From contig JAUTDP010000001.1 of the NCBI GenBank assembly GCA_033439795.1, forward strand, positions 5,890,001 through 5,954,000: 64,000 nt of DNA. Direction: 5' to 3'. Origin of the DNA: Sordaria brevicollis (taxonomy: Eukaryota; Ascomycota; Sordariomycetes; Sordariales; Sordariaceae). The translations under genes were made by a program, and so were the position numbers. Under the pieces are notes generated by a model. It was not told the DNA's origin. It saw only the letters and a list, made by a program, of their open reading frames with translations, and ran no database searches. This document shows positions 13,643 through 24,298 of the stretch, in pieces. The first letter of the stretch is position 1. Each line of letters opens with the position of its first letter.

Positions 13643-14886
13643 AAAGCCCTAATTACTATTAAGAAGCCCGCTATTATTACTAAAGCCCCGGCTATTATTA
13701 AAAAGCCTACTACTACTATTAAAATTCTTATTACTATTAAAATTCCCGCTAATATTAATAATTAGCCCGCTATTATCGAAACCCCGGCCGTTATTAAGGA
13801 TTCTATAATTATTAAACCCGTTATCGGTATTATAATCGCCCTTATTAATAAAAAAGTAATTATCGAAGAAATAATTAAAGGCGATTTTATTAATTTCGAG
13901 GATATAAATTTTATTCAATTTTATACATTTAAGAATAATATTTCGCAATCCTAATTCTAACCCGATAGCGTTAATAAAAATATTAATAATTTTAAAGATA
14001 AAAATTAATTTTCCGGTAATAAAAATATAAATTTAAATAATAAAAATAAAAAAATAGACGTAATCGATATTATATACGAAAAAAGATTAGAAAGCCCTAA
14101 TATCGTTATTTTAAAAAAAGAAGTTATAGATATATATAGAGGCCTCTTTAAAATTATTATAGAAGAGAAGGATTAGACGTAGAAAATTTATAATACTTGG
14201 ATATATTTTAGTAAAGATAACCCGCTATTTACTTAAAGCCGTTTATAATATTTATTATTAAATAAGCGTACGAAGATATTTAGGTTCTTTATTAATAAAA
14301 AGGTTCGTAAATAGGAAATTTATTGGAATTATATTATTATACCGGGTTAGAAAGTAATAGAAGAGTATAAAAGGAATATTAATCTTTAAGGCTTTTTTAA
14401 CGTAAAATTTAATAATTTAATCGCCTTTAAACCCCATCGCTTTATTAAAAATATAAATAAGGCCTAAACCGATATAATCGAAAATATTTAGGATTTTATT
14501 AACGACGAATATTACTATAACCGTATTAATAACTTCTTCGGTATATATTAGTACGAATAAGCTAATAATCTATTCTCTTTATATAAAAATACGGTTATTA
14601 ACGTAAAGAACTTTTAGTATTAAAAATCAACGTTATCGATATATAATACCCTTTTTTCAATTATTTTTATTTATAGCGGTATTCTTTTATATTTAATATA
14701 TATTATTACGGATCTTTATAGCGAATCGGGAAAGGGCGGGATAGATAGTATATAATATGGTTATAATTAACGAATGGAAGGGTTAGAGGTACTTTTTATA
14801 ATTAATAAATGGAAGAATAAACGAAAGTATAAATATAAGGATAATAACGGGAATAATAGGAGATTAGTAAGAAATAATCTACTATA
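13643..14886 (+). pseudogene. RIP-degraded coding relic B inside the 12 kb element
   Basis: A single plus-strand frame runs about 415 codons with only TAA/TAG stops. Its first 110 codons are low complexity, rich in ACT, ATT, GCC, CCG and AAA triplets, as if derived from a Thr/Ala/Pro/Lys-rich linker. The rest reads like a globular protein, with runs such as IYNTWIYFSKDNPLFT, FFINKKVRK and FNNLIAFKPHRFIKN. No family is recognised. It could be an element-encoded DNA-binding or recombination protein, but that is a guess from its setting only. Confidence 0.45.
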
Positions 14887-15489
14887 AGTCCTTAATCTTC
14901 TATACATTATAGTACTTAATAGACTACAATATTTTCTATTTTTAATCTATATATAAAATTTGATATTATAATATAAATATAATTGTAAAATGTATAAGCT
15001 ATTAGGAATATTAACCTATTTAATTCCCCCTTATTCCCCCAAAAAATAATACGCAAAATATATATACGGCTATATTAAATTTAAAAGATAATTAACTTTA
15101 TAATTGAAATACTATTTAATTTAAAATAATTACTAATTTAAAATATTTTAAATTAATTATTATTTTATACCTAAGAGGTCCTTTTAGATTTTTAAAAATA
15201 GTAGTAACGTTTAAAATATATTTAATAAGTAAAGAGAGATTTATAAAGGAAATTACATTATTAGAAGTGAAGTATTTACTATATTAAAATGTAATTATAG
15301 TTAACCCTAATTCCTATTTTAAATATTACCTTCGCTTAAAAGTATATTGGGTATAATTTTTACAATTAAGATATACTATGTGCAAGTCGATCTGATTCAA
15401 TTTCATGAATTCAATTAAGGGATGATACTTAGTATGATTTTCCCGCTGTAAAAGCTTCCTACCGTAGGAAAAAATCCAGTCGCACGGAG

Positions 15490-15534
15490 ATCATACCCGA
15501 GATCATTTTTACAGTTGCGGGTGGCGCGCCATGG
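15490..15534 (-). repeat. Right terminal inverted repeat of the 12 kb element
   Basis: The reverse complement begins CCATGGCGCGCCACCC, then CTGTAAAAATGA, and ends GGGTATGAT, mirroring 3536-3580. The first 16 bases are identical in the two copies. The outer six bases, CCATGG, are a palindrome, so they may be the element end or a target-site duplication. Confidence 0.85.
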
Positions 15535-16387
15535 AATGAGTGGCAGCGACGATGAAAAAGAGATCTTATCTGACGACTGCCCCAAAACCTATGACGTATT
15601 GCCGAGCGGTTCTCTCCCCGGGCGTTCAGCGTGAACATCACCACTTGCCCCGCCTTAAACAAAGTGCAATGACGGCCCTTGACTTGCCTGAATCAGGGCA
15701 CTTGTTTCACAGATTGGATGGAAGGAAGAAGGGCACCACGATCAGTGAGAGAAGGAGCGCAGAAGGAAGCATTCTGTACGCTACCATAAGACGCAATGAA
15801 TTACAGTCAGCTGCTTAGTAACATCGTGACTCGAGTCCCAATTCTTTGCAGCGCACGATGCTTCCAGCCCACCACCACCACCTGGTCCCGAACCGGTAGC
15901 ATTTCCCATTCCCGTCCATAACACCCATTGATTGCGATTGAGTCTTACAAGTCCCAAGTATCGTCACCCAAAGCAGCACATTGTTGCGACCACCACTACA
16001 ACGACCAGAAGCCGTCCCTACCGATCCGATACAGCACAAAAGTAACATTAGCTGTTGGCCTGCCAGCCGTGGATGATCGACCATTTACAGTCTGAACCCG
16101 GGAGCAACGGAGCCACTCAACCCAGCTCATCCGAAAGTACCTACTACCTGCTGCGCCAAAGTACCTACGTCAACCCGTACGCACCTAAACTTACGCGTCA
16201 ATCTTGATTATCGTCGAACGATACCTCTATCGAGAGGAAAGAACTGCAACCCACCCTGGAGCAACAAGAGTGGAGGTTGGCAGCCAACCCAGCCTGACGC
16301 CGAGCCCCCGAGGGCGAGTACACCCAAGAGAGAAACAGAGGGAGACGGGAGACAATCAGAGCAGCGGAGGTCCCATGAGAAAAGACA
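15535..16387. other. Intergenic region, probable NAD kinase promoter and 5' UTR
   Basis: Normal-composition DNA from the element edge to the NAD kinase start codon. Short frames here (for example 15540-15818 and 15815-16084) show no domain or conserved pattern. The bases just upstream of the ATG at 16388 are AAAGACA, an A-rich context suitable for fungal initiation. Confidence 0.55.
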
Positions 16388-18514
16388 ATGCCGGCTCCGG
16401 ATCGTGAAAATCAGCCCGAGAGGGATGACCACTCCAGTTCAAGTGAAGAGGACCATAATGCGGTTGAGGTAGGAAATCCAATGCGCCCCAGAGTCTCCAT
16501 GCTGCACCCCGTCCATGCCCGAGCATGACCGAGAGGCACACAGAGGCTTGTGTTATCCTCTTCTCTTCCATTTGCATACCCCTTTCTCTGCCTTCTGCCC
16601 GTCTACTTGCTATGCGCACCAGCTGAACAATGGGCCATTTCCCCCTTAGGTCTCGTTCGATCCATCTTGTCCGTATCGACGCAAGAGCTCTCTGGTCAAC
16701 AGCGATGTCCGCGTCCCCGTTCACCTTCGACGGGCCCAGACAGGTAGGACTGAGTGTCTCGTCCACCAATTTCTTGACTCTCAACGACGACCCCCTAGAC
16801 GGCAAAATACCTTAGATGGGCAGCTTGATGGGACTGCCAGCTCCAACACAACGCCTGTTGAGGCCAGAAACCCCCTCGCAAGGGGCTTGTCCGATCTCGC
16901 CTGTGAAGCCGTTGATGCTACTCGGGAACTTGGCCATGACCGAGTGCCCGACCCAAAAGGCATCTCAAGTGCTCCCGGTAACACTGCCGCCAATGGGCGC
17001 GCCCGGGAGTGCTCGATGACCAACGCCAACTCGAGCGATACTAGCGATACTGGCCAGATTGATGAGAAGGAATGGAAAAGTGAGATCGTAAAAGCCACAT
17101 GCTCAGACTCCACACAACAGCCCAGCACAGACCTACACGAAAAGCACAGCAGGCTTCTCACAAAGAAGCAGTTGAGTGAGATGGCATGGGGTGTGAGAGA
17201 GCTGAGTCGGCGATTGGGCAGCGTGCGTCTAAAGTTCAAGATCAAGACCATCTTTGTGCTCACCAAGCCGCATGACCAGGAATTGGTTCCCAAGACACGC
17301 GACTTGTTACGGTGGTTACTTGACAAGGAGCGCGACGTGCGCTACACTGTCTACATCGACAAGGAATTGCGTGGCAACAAGAAATTTGACGCACTCGGTC
17401 TGCTCGAAGAAGTCCGGAAGGACTATGTAGAGTCTGGCGAGATATCAGAGGAAGCCAGCCATGACATAGCCCAGCGTCTACGATACTGGGACGAAGAAAT
17501 GTGTCGCACAAGGCCCCAGACGGCCGACTTCGTCATCACACTCGGCGGAGATGGTACCGTACTATTTGCCAGTTGGTTATTCCAGCGTATCGTGCCGCCT
17601 GTGCTCAGCTTTGCTTTAGGAAGCCTAGGCTTTCTGACCAAGTTTGATTTCGATAAATACCAAGAGACCTTGACAGCTGCTTTTACAGAAGGTGTCAATG
17701 TGGCCTTGAGGCTAAGGTTTGAGGGAACCGTGATGCGAAGTCAGAAAAAGAGAAGAAAGCTTATCACGGATGGTCCCAACCAAGGGCAAAACTCGAACGA
17801 AACCGACGGCAAACCCGACGGAACCCGTGGCTCTTATGGGCAGAATGGGGATGACCAAAGCGAAGAGGACGAGGAAGAGGAAGAGAAGAAACGAGATCTT
17901 GTTGAAGAACTCATAGGCGAGGAAAAGGATGATGAACGCACCCATCGACCGGACGGCACATTTGAAGTGCTTAACGAGGTTGTGGTGGATAGAGGACCCA
18001 ATCCAAGTAAGTCGCATCACATCATCACGCCATAATCCCCACATTGAGTGATCATGAAAGCTAACGTTGTCTCTTCTAAGCAATGTCATACATCGAAATC
18101 TTCGGCGATGACGAGCACTTCACCTCCGTTCACGCCGACGGAATCTGCGTTTCTACTCCTACAGGTTCAACAGCCTACAACCTCGCCGCCGGCGGCTCCC
18201 TCTGCCATCCCGAGAATCCCGTCATGCTCGTGACCGCTATTTGCGCGCACACGCTCTCTTTCCGTCCCATCATCTTACCAGACACCATTGTACTCCGTAT
18301 CGGCGTGCCCTACGATGCCCGAACGAGCTCTTGGGCGAGTTTCGATGGTCGCGAGCGCATCGAGCTGAGGCCAGGCGACTACGTGACCATCAGCGCGAGC
18401 AGATACCCGTTTGCCAGCGTTCAGGTTCAGGGCAGGAGGAGCGAGGAATGGATCAAGAGTATTAATGCGAAGCTTGGTTGGAACACCAGGCAGAAGCAAA
18501 AGAGCTTTACGTAG
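16388..18514 (+). CDS. NAD(+) kinase (ATP-NAD kinase)
   Basis: Phosphorylates NAD to NADP using ATP and so supplies the cell's NADPH pool. Four exons join in phase: 16388-16468, 16650-16743, 16816-18006 and 18081-18514, giving 599 aa. Exon 2 encodes a conserved fungal segment, KSSLVNSDVRVPVHLRRAQT, which fixes the upstream structure; an ORF-only call would start wrongly at 16887. The catalytic GGDG motif is at residues 302-305 within FVITLGGDGTVLFASW. It is followed by FALGSLGFLTKFDF, LNEVVVDRGPNP and, after the last intron, the substrate-binding GSTAYNLAAGGSL. An acidic Glu/Asp-rich insertion lies near residues 400-425, between two strands of the catalytic domain, as in other filamentous fungal homologues. 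There is no clear mitochondrial presequence, so a cytosolic Utr1-type enzyme is likeliest. It is convergent with the Dsc1 gene. Confidence 0.95.
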
Positions 18515-18973
18515 GCCGCTTCTAGCAGGATGACATCTCATTATATACTCAGCCGTTTATGCGATGTTTCAGACTATTATGGTACAGGAAAAGGGGGAAG
18601 TATAGCTCAGCGAACTGTACTAAGCGTCTGGCTTTTATCATGCATGTGATCAAAAGGTGTTGGAGCTTGAAAAGCACTCATGCAGTCTTAGTATTTACAA
18701 GAAACCAATGCGTTTTCGGTAACTCACAACCAATTCTCTGCATGGTGTATGTCGAGCCTTTAACCGAACGCCGCTGATGGGTCTTAACAACTTATCGTTC
18801 ATCTAACGTATAATATTGATAATAGGTATGTTGACAGCCCGCTTTTCCCATCCTCCATTCATCCCACCTTGAGCCCACGCTAGTTATGTACATTCCATCT
18901 CAACTAAATATAATCTTCCAGTCTTCCTATAGCCAAAAATGATATGTACTACTTTTCCCCAATCTTATGGCCG
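18515..18973. other. Convergent 3' flanks of NAD kinase and Dsc1 genes
   Basis: 459 bp of AT-richer sequence between two stop codons that face each other. It presumably holds both 3' UTRs and polyadenylation signals. I see no gene in it. Confidence 0.6.
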
Positions 18974-21736
18974 TTACAATGGCGGCAACTCCTCTCTACA
19001 AATCGGACACTGCAACCGATACTTCATCCAACCCTCCAAACAGTCGGTATGGAAGATATGTCTGCACGGCGTAACCATGTATGCCTTTCTCGCAAACACG
19101 CCCGTGATGCCTGACGTTGGTCCTCCTCCTCCTCTTCCTGCTGATGATGATGGCGAGCCAGAACCATTGCCGCCGGCCTTGAACACCGGCACCTCGAGTA
19201 GTTCGCGACAAATGGCGCAGTCGACTGAGCGCATCGCGACGCCCTTCTGTTTTTCTCTTTCCTTTTCTCGTTCGCGGTTTCTTGGTCCTCCTCCTCCTCC
19301 ACCATTGGTAGAACTGCCCTCTCCCGCCTCAGCAGAAGAAGAAGTAGGTCCACCACCACCACCAGCCAAAGACCACGACCTATTCCTCTCCTCAGCCGGC
19401 GACACCGGGGCAGTGGAAAGGCCAGTCCCCGTCCTCGCCAGTCCAATCGGCAACGTCACCCCCTCTAGGTCATCATCCCTCAAAACAGGATGATAATCCC
19501 ACGCCTCCCTCACCCACCCCCTCGGCACTCCGAACCTCGGTCCCAGTATCGACTGGGCAAACATGATCCAGAGCTGGATCCACATCCACCCGACAAAAAC
19601 CAAAAAGGCATAAGGGTCCGGGTCGGCTAGTAACACGTTGTCTTCCCTTAGGAAGAAATAGGCAAAGGGGAGGAGGCGTAAACAGGATTGGCCGATCGTG
19701 AACCGCCAGCTATAGGCCTGACGTGAGTTGCGTTGCGTGTTGCGGATTATCTGCGGGAGCCAGAGACTGAGGTAGAGAAAGGAGAGGGTGTTCACATAAA
19801 AGGAGCGGATGTGGGAGGGCCAGGAGGTGGCGACTGCTGAGAGAAACAAGAGAAATAGGCCGGCGAGGACGAAGCGCTTAGCTACGGTGCTGAAGGGGGT
19901 TGGGGGGCGCGGTTCGTTGGGTTGGGCTGGTTGACCTGGTCGGGTGGCGGTTGCGGGAAGGGGGAGGGCGGAGGCGCCGGAGAGGAGGTCGGCTAGTTGT
20001 TCGGCTTCGTCGATGTCGCCGTCTGAGGGGACGATGATGGGTTGACGAGGCTGGACTGGAGGAGGAGGAGCAGCTGGTTGGGTTGTAGCGGGTGCTTGAG
20101 GCTGAGTGGTTGCCGGCTGTGGTGCCGTTGGTGCTGTCCCTGTCCCCGATGAGGAGGCATTGCGGTTCGCAGCAGCAGCTTGTTCTCTTCCCCGCTCACG
20201 CATCCTTCTCTCTGGCTCTTGAATCTTCCAGACTTCAGACAAAAATGCGCCTTCGATAAACATCGATATGAAGGCCGCAAATGTGACGAGCAAGCAGGGC
20301 AGCAGAGTGATCGTTGCGTTCAGACTCCAGGCACACGCAGTGACAAAGATCATGCCATCGGCAAACAGCATGGTGCCTACTGTCCAGAAGCTAACCCGTC
20401 CGGTCGTAGAAGGCGTACTCGACTGCTTCATCTGCGCCTTGAAGAGCCATATCTGACCCAGGATAACGGCGGCGAACGCAATAAGCCATTCCTTGGCCGT
20501 GTAAGTGAACATGTCCTCCTTCATGCCGATCAGGTGGTCTCCGTCAACCACAGGAAAGTGTGGCGGACCTTTGGACTCTAGGAAAAACGAGCAGTCGGGA
20601 GACCATGTTACCATAGATGCGCGAAGATCGGGAATCCTGCCAACGGGCGCCCCTGTCGGAAAGCGCAACTCGCGCTCGACCTCTTCGATAAAGGATTCGA
20701 GCTCCTCGGGATCTTTATACCAACGAGAGAGGTACATCGGATGTAGCTGGACGTACATCACATACTCGCACTGCGCAGCGATGCCATCGTCTTCAAGGTC
20801 CATTCTCGATCCCCATGGGTTGCTTGGAAATCCATATTCGCTCTTCTCTCTGGCCTGAATAATTTTCCCCAGCGTCTCGTTCAGCAAATGCTGGCCGGTA
20901 TGGAAGAAACCGGGGCCTGGTGCCAGATGAGGAAGGCCAAAGATGCCGTCGAACTTCTCGCTACTGGTGGTCAGGAGAATAGCACCTTGCCGAGGCCAGT
21001 GAACGCCATGGAGATGCAAGCTCAAGCTGCTAGCCTTGGTTGCTTCATCCTGGATTGTAGCCACGGCTTGAATTTTCCTCGCCAGACCTGCACCTCTCGA
21101 AATCCTGCCCTCAGTCTTCTCTTGGTAAACGCCGCCCCCTTCATCCTCGTCTATGCGCAACTCAATAGTGCCATGGTCACCCGTGATGTTCCTTCCCCAT
21201 TCACCGAGGCCACTGGGCCAAGTGGCCCCCGGCGCAATGGCGCTCAAGTTGTATCCCGCAGCCTGCCTAGACACGGTTCCCGGTCGTCGCACCCACGTGC
21301 CATGGAGAGTGCCCGTAGCATTCTGCCATATGGCGGGGCCGTTTATACTGCGTTCCCAGCCACTGTCGTCGTCTAAGCGGCCGAGAATGGTCGAGGAGGG
21401 AAAGGCGTTTCGGCTCCATTCACGGCAGCGGTTTCTGAACCGGCCGAGGTCTTCCCATGCATACCCCTTTCCGTCGAGCTGGCTGAAGCCCGTAATGTTC
21501 GCAAACCGCGGATCCTCCTTGTGACTGTTGTCTCCTTTGCCTGGCGCACTCGGAGCAAAATCACCCCATCGTGTCGTGTTCAAGACGTCGAGCGCACCTT
21601 GGAAACGAGCTTGTCGCGCTTGGGCGATTTCAGGCGGCGTCAAACTGGCGGGATCGCTACTGTCCGGGGAGAGGAAGATCCATAGTAGAAGGAGAACTAT
21701 CAGGACAGCTCTGAAATCTGAGTTTTGAGTAGGCAT
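18974..21736 (-). CDS. tul-1: Dsc1/Tul1 transmembrane RING E3 ubiquitin ligase
   Basis: Catalytic subunit of the Golgi/endosomal Dsc E3 ligase complex, which in fungi ubiquitinates membrane proteins and is needed for SREBP cleavage. The gene is a single exon of 920 codons. A hydrophobic segment at residues 10-23 (AVLIVLLLLWIFL) acts as signal or anchor. A long lumenal domain with several NxT/S sites follows, then several membrane helices between about residues 430 and 780, split by a Pro/Gln/Thr-rich cytosolic loop (about 535-640). A C-terminal RING-H2 uses C840, C843, C891, H893, H896, C899, C910 and C913, ending in CPICREELPPL. The spacing of 47 residues between the second and third ligands is long and Gly/Ser-rich. 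The gene lies tail to tail with NAD kinase and head to head with the HSBP1 gene. The symbol follows Neurospora usage as I recall it. Confidence 0.93.
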   Translation of the reverse strand: MPTQNSDFRAVLIVLLLLWIFLSPDSSDPASLTPPEIAQARQARFQGALDVLNTTRWGDFAPSAPGKGDNSHKEDPRFANITGFSQLDGKGYAWEDLGRFRNRCREWSRNAFPSSTILGRLDDDSGWERSINGPAIWQNATGTLHGTWVRRPGTVSRQAAGYNLSAIAPGATWPSGLGEWGRNITGDHGTIELRIDEDEGGGVYQEKTEGRISRGAGLARKIQAVATIQDEATKASSLSLHLHGVHWPRQGAILLTTSSEKFDGIFGLPHLAPGPGFFHTGQHLLNETLGKIIQAREKSEYGFPSNPWGSRMDLEDDGIAAQCEYVMYVQLHPMYLSRWYKDPEELESFIEEVERELRFPTGAPVGRIPDLRASMVTWSPDCSFFLESKGPPHFPVVDGDHLIGMKEDMFTYTAKEWLIAFAAVILGQIWLFKAQMKQSSTPSTTGRVSFWTVGTMLFADGMIFVTACAWSLNATITLLPCLLVTFAAFISMFIEGAFLSEVWKIQEPERRMRERGREQAAAANRNASSSGTGTAPTAPQPATTQPQAPATTQPAAPPPPVQPRQPIIVPSDGDIDEAEQLADLLSGASALPLPATATRPGQPAQPNEPRPPTPFSTVAKRFVLAGLFLLFLSAVATSWPSHIRSFYVNTLSFLYLSLWLPQIIRNTQRNSRQAYSWRFTIGQSCLRLLPFAYFFLREDNVLLADPDPYAFLVFVGWMWIQLWIMFAQSILGPRFGVPRGWVREAWDYHPVLRDDDLEGVTLPIGLARTGTGLSTAPVSPAEERNRSWSLAGGGGGPTSSSAEAGEGSSTNGGGGGGPRNREREKEREKQKGVAMRSVDCAICRELLEVPVFKAGGNGSGSPSSSAGRGGGGPTSGITGVFARKAYMVTPCRHIFHTDCLEGWMKYRLQCPICREELPPL

Positions 21737-22434
21737 CGTGGAAGGTTGTCGCGCCTAGTCATCTTTCCATGTGGCCCTTCAAGTTGTTGAGCTCTTCGTC
21801 TGATCGTCGAGAACCTTGAAAGCCGGAGTAGAGGAAGCTCAAGGAAGCATCGTTGAATGGTGATGATTCGTATGTAGCGTCTTTAGTTATACAGTGATAT
21901 TTCGTGGTGTATATTGATCATGTCGTGCCTCTTCACGATCTAAATGGATGATATCGTCGAGCTTGGTTTGTGTTTGGTTTTTGTACGGTCCAAAGATTCC
22001 GATAGCTGGGCGCGTTGATGACGGGATGAAAGCGACCGTCGACAACTTCCGCGGCTTGACAGCTTGCTCCACGCAGGCACGCAGGGTGTTGTTAGTGCAT
22101 ACCCGCTAAACCCCGCTGCTTTACAGTGTACGGACAGTGCATCCAGCTGCACATGCCCGCCCCCGGCCGTGCTTCTCCCGGCGCCGCTTTGCCCTGGCAG
22201 GGAGGGCACTTCCCGCTCCGTGACCCATCCAGGCGGCTCGCCCGTAGCGCCTGCAGATGATGCTCGGAAATCATCCGCTTGCCCTCAAGGTCCTCATCCC
22301 TTTTCAACATCAACACTCACAGTCTCTCAACACCGAGTTCCCATTCACAAACCGCATAGTCAAACAATATTGAAGAGCCTCGACGAAACCTGTCTTTTCA
22401 GATCGCCCGCACACATCTCTCATCCAAAGTCACC
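21737..22434. other. Shared divergent promoter region (Dsc1 / HSBP1)
   Basis: 698 bp between two start codons pointing apart, so both promoters and 5' UTRs must lie here. The HSBP1 side is C/T-rich (about 22260-22434), as is usual for Neurospora 5' leaders. No TATA box is evident. Confidence 0.55.
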
Positions 22435-22823
22435 ATGTCCGAAAACGGCGAGGCCAACAACACCACAAGCCCAACGGTGACCAACGTAAGTTGTTGGCGG
22501 GCGATTTCTCCGAGATTCTATACGTACCCTTAACTCACCTTGGCTGACCTTCTTCTCTCATAGTCTGCGGATGATGCGCGCCAAGAACTGTCAGTTCAGC
22601 TTGAGGATTTGCTAAACACGCTCTCGAACAAGTTTGCTGGTGTTTCCAGCGAGATCTTTGCCAAGAGTAAGTGTTTGGATGATGTGTTGTCGTAGTCGAA
22701 GTTGTGTGAGATCGGTGATTGCTAACAGATTGACGGGGTTCAGTGGATGAGATGTCAAGACGTCTTGACAATTTGGAGTCTCAAATAATGGCCGGAAAGG
22801 AGAAGCCAAACGGACCAGCTTGA
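22435..22823 (+). CDS. HSBP1-family small coiled-coil protein
   Basis: A 77-aa protein from three exons (22435-22485, 22564-22666, 22744-22823) too split to show as one reading frame. Residues about 24-66 form one continuous amphipathic helix: LEDLLNTLSNKF, then SSEIFAKMDEMSRRLDNLESQI. The DEM-S-R-LDNLE pattern is the heptad register of heat shock factor binding protein 1. In other eukaryotes HSBP1 trimers bind HSF1 and act as an assembly chaperone of WASH complex subunits. Which of these roles holds in a filamentous ascomycete is not known from sequence. All splice sites are GTAAG...AG and the phases agree. The N-terminus is a short polar tail rich in Asn and Thr. Lengths near 75-80 aa are normal for the family. 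Confidence 0.85.
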
Positions 22824-23129
22824 GTTGTCTTTGCTGCCAAGGTAAACAAATCACATGCGAATAGGGGCCCACTCAGCGAACGTCATGTTGCGGATCGAGA
22901 CATGCTGGGATGATGGAGTTTGGGAGTTTTCTTTGAAAGGCAAGCGTATAATATACCACAATCCTGTCGAGCAGCAAGACATGTCTCTCCTCCGTTATTT
23001 AATTGTAGTGACAAGCAGTAGGGTCAAATCACTGGGACCACCTGTTTGTTTATTCAGAAAGGTCTATCACCACTAGCAAAGCACCCAGCAACAACTTTTT
23101 TTCAGTTATTTCGCCGGCCATCTGTGCAT
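22824..23129. other. Convergent 3' flanks of HSBP1 and erp38
   Basis: 306 bp between opposing stop codons. It holds the two 3' UTRs; nothing else is seen. Confidence 0.6.
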
Positions 23130-24298
23130 TTAGAGCTCATCCTTGATCTCCTCGGCCTTCTTCTCAACAAACTTGCGGAGAACGTTGACCTTGGCAGTAA
23201 GCTCATCAACCTTAGCCGAAGCAAGACCACCCTTCTTGAGGATGCCCTCGAGACGAGCAAACTCCTTAGCGGCATAGCCCTCGCTCTTGCTAAGCTTGTC
23301 GAAGACGCGGAGGTAGTAGTCGGCGTACTTGAGCTGGAGAGGGTTGGACAGGCCCTTGACGGCCTCCTTGGCCTCAGCAGCAACGTCGGCCAGGGAGGCA
23401 CCGCCAGTGTACTTGGTAACAATCTCATCAAGAGCAGCGATAGTGCCGGCAACGGTATCAAGGCCACCACCGGGGGCACGGTGGGTGCCGGTCTTCTCGT
23501 TCAGGAACTCGACGAAATCAGCCTCGGAGCGGCCGCCGTTGTAATCCTCGGGGGTAGTGCTTCCCTTGGGGAAGAACTTGATCGTGGGGAAACCAGAGAC
23601 GCCATACTCGGCGGCGGACTTCTTGCCATTGGGGGCATCGGCATCAACCTTGGCGATCGTAACATCGGGCTCGCTGGCGAAGGTAGCGGCAAGCTTCTCC
23701 CAGGTAGGAGCGAGGTTCTTGCAGTCTTGAAGCCTGTCAGTACAATCCACATTCATGGAACGGGTATTTGAAAAGATAACGTACGGCCGCACCAAGGAGC
23801 AGTGAAAGCAACCAAGACGTTCTTGTCGCCGCCAATGGCGCCGTTGAAGGTGGCATCGTTGAGAATGCTGACAAGGCTGGGAACAGAGCCCTTCTTCCTG
23901 GGCTTAACACCGGTCTTCTCGGTGATGAAGTTGGAAAGGCTGTCCAAATCACGTCCGCTCTTGTAGTCTACTGGCTTCTCGCTCTTGCCGTCGAAGAACT
24001 TGAGGGTAGGGAAGCCCTGAACGCCAAAGCGCTTGCCCAACTCTCTCTCAGCATCGGCGTCGACCTTGGCGATCTGAACCTTGTCCTTCGCATACTCGAA
24101 AGCGGTAGCAAGCTCCTCGTAAACGGGGGCGAGGGTCTTGCAGTGACCGCACCAGGGCGCAAAGAACTCGACGAGGGTCGGCTTGCCGGACTTGAGGACA
24201 ACATCGTCGAAGTTGGAGGGAATGAGGTCGAGGACGGCGGACTTGGCCGCAACGGCAGCAGCCAAGCTGGCTACCACCAAGCTCTTGAGGTGGACCAT
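23130..24298 (-). CDS. erp38: ER protein disulfide isomerase ERp38
   Basis: Forms and rearranges disulfide bonds of secretory proteins in the ER lumen. Two exons (24298-23785 and 23725-23130) give 369 aa. The intron splits the second active site: the codon for His172 is assembled across it, restoring APWCGHCKNLAP. A signal peptide (residues 1-18, ending AAVAAK) leads into thioredoxin domain a with C50-G-H-C53. Thioredoxin domain a' follows with C170-G-H-C173, and then an all-helical D domain (about 270-365). The protein ends in the retention signal KDEL. Two tandem thioredoxin domains followed by a helical tail is the P5-like ERp38 layout. Codon use is strongly biased to C-ending codons, indicating high expression. 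It is divergent from rps29 across 827 bp. Confidence 0.97.

Larger units (their letters stand above)
3536..15534. mobile_element. 12.0 kb RIP-inactivated element with terminal inverted repeats
   Basis: A single block delimited by an imperfect 45 bp inverted repeat (3536-3580 and 15490-15534). Inside, from about 3660 to 15370, the DNA is very AT-rich and almost free of CA and TG dinucleotides, with TA in excess and CG retained. That is the signature of RIP, which turns CpA into TpA on both strands of duplicated DNA in Neurospora. The outermost 70-120 bp on each side inside the repeats still contain CA and TG. Long frames on the plus strand interrupted only by TAA and TAG (11311-11700 and 13643-14886) look like killed genes. 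Terminal repeats point to a DNA transposon or Maverick-like element rather than a retrotransposon. No transposase could be recognised, so the class is open. In Neurospora such blocks are normally DNA-methylated H3K9me3 heterochromatin. Confidence 0.75.

Noticed and set aside
13649..13948. Minus-strand Asn/Gly/Phe-rich frame of 99 codons in the AT-rich block
   Set aside because: It is the antisense of the low-complexity head of relic B; RIP removes TGA stops and makes such frames by chance.
16356..16805. Minus-strand frame of 149 codons
   Set aside because: It is the shadow of the first two NAD kinase exons, which have conserved sequence and in-phase splicing on the other strand.
23046..23771. 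Plus-strand frame of 241 codons opposite erp38
   Set aside because: An antisense open frame produced by the strong codon bias of erp38; it has no independent motif.
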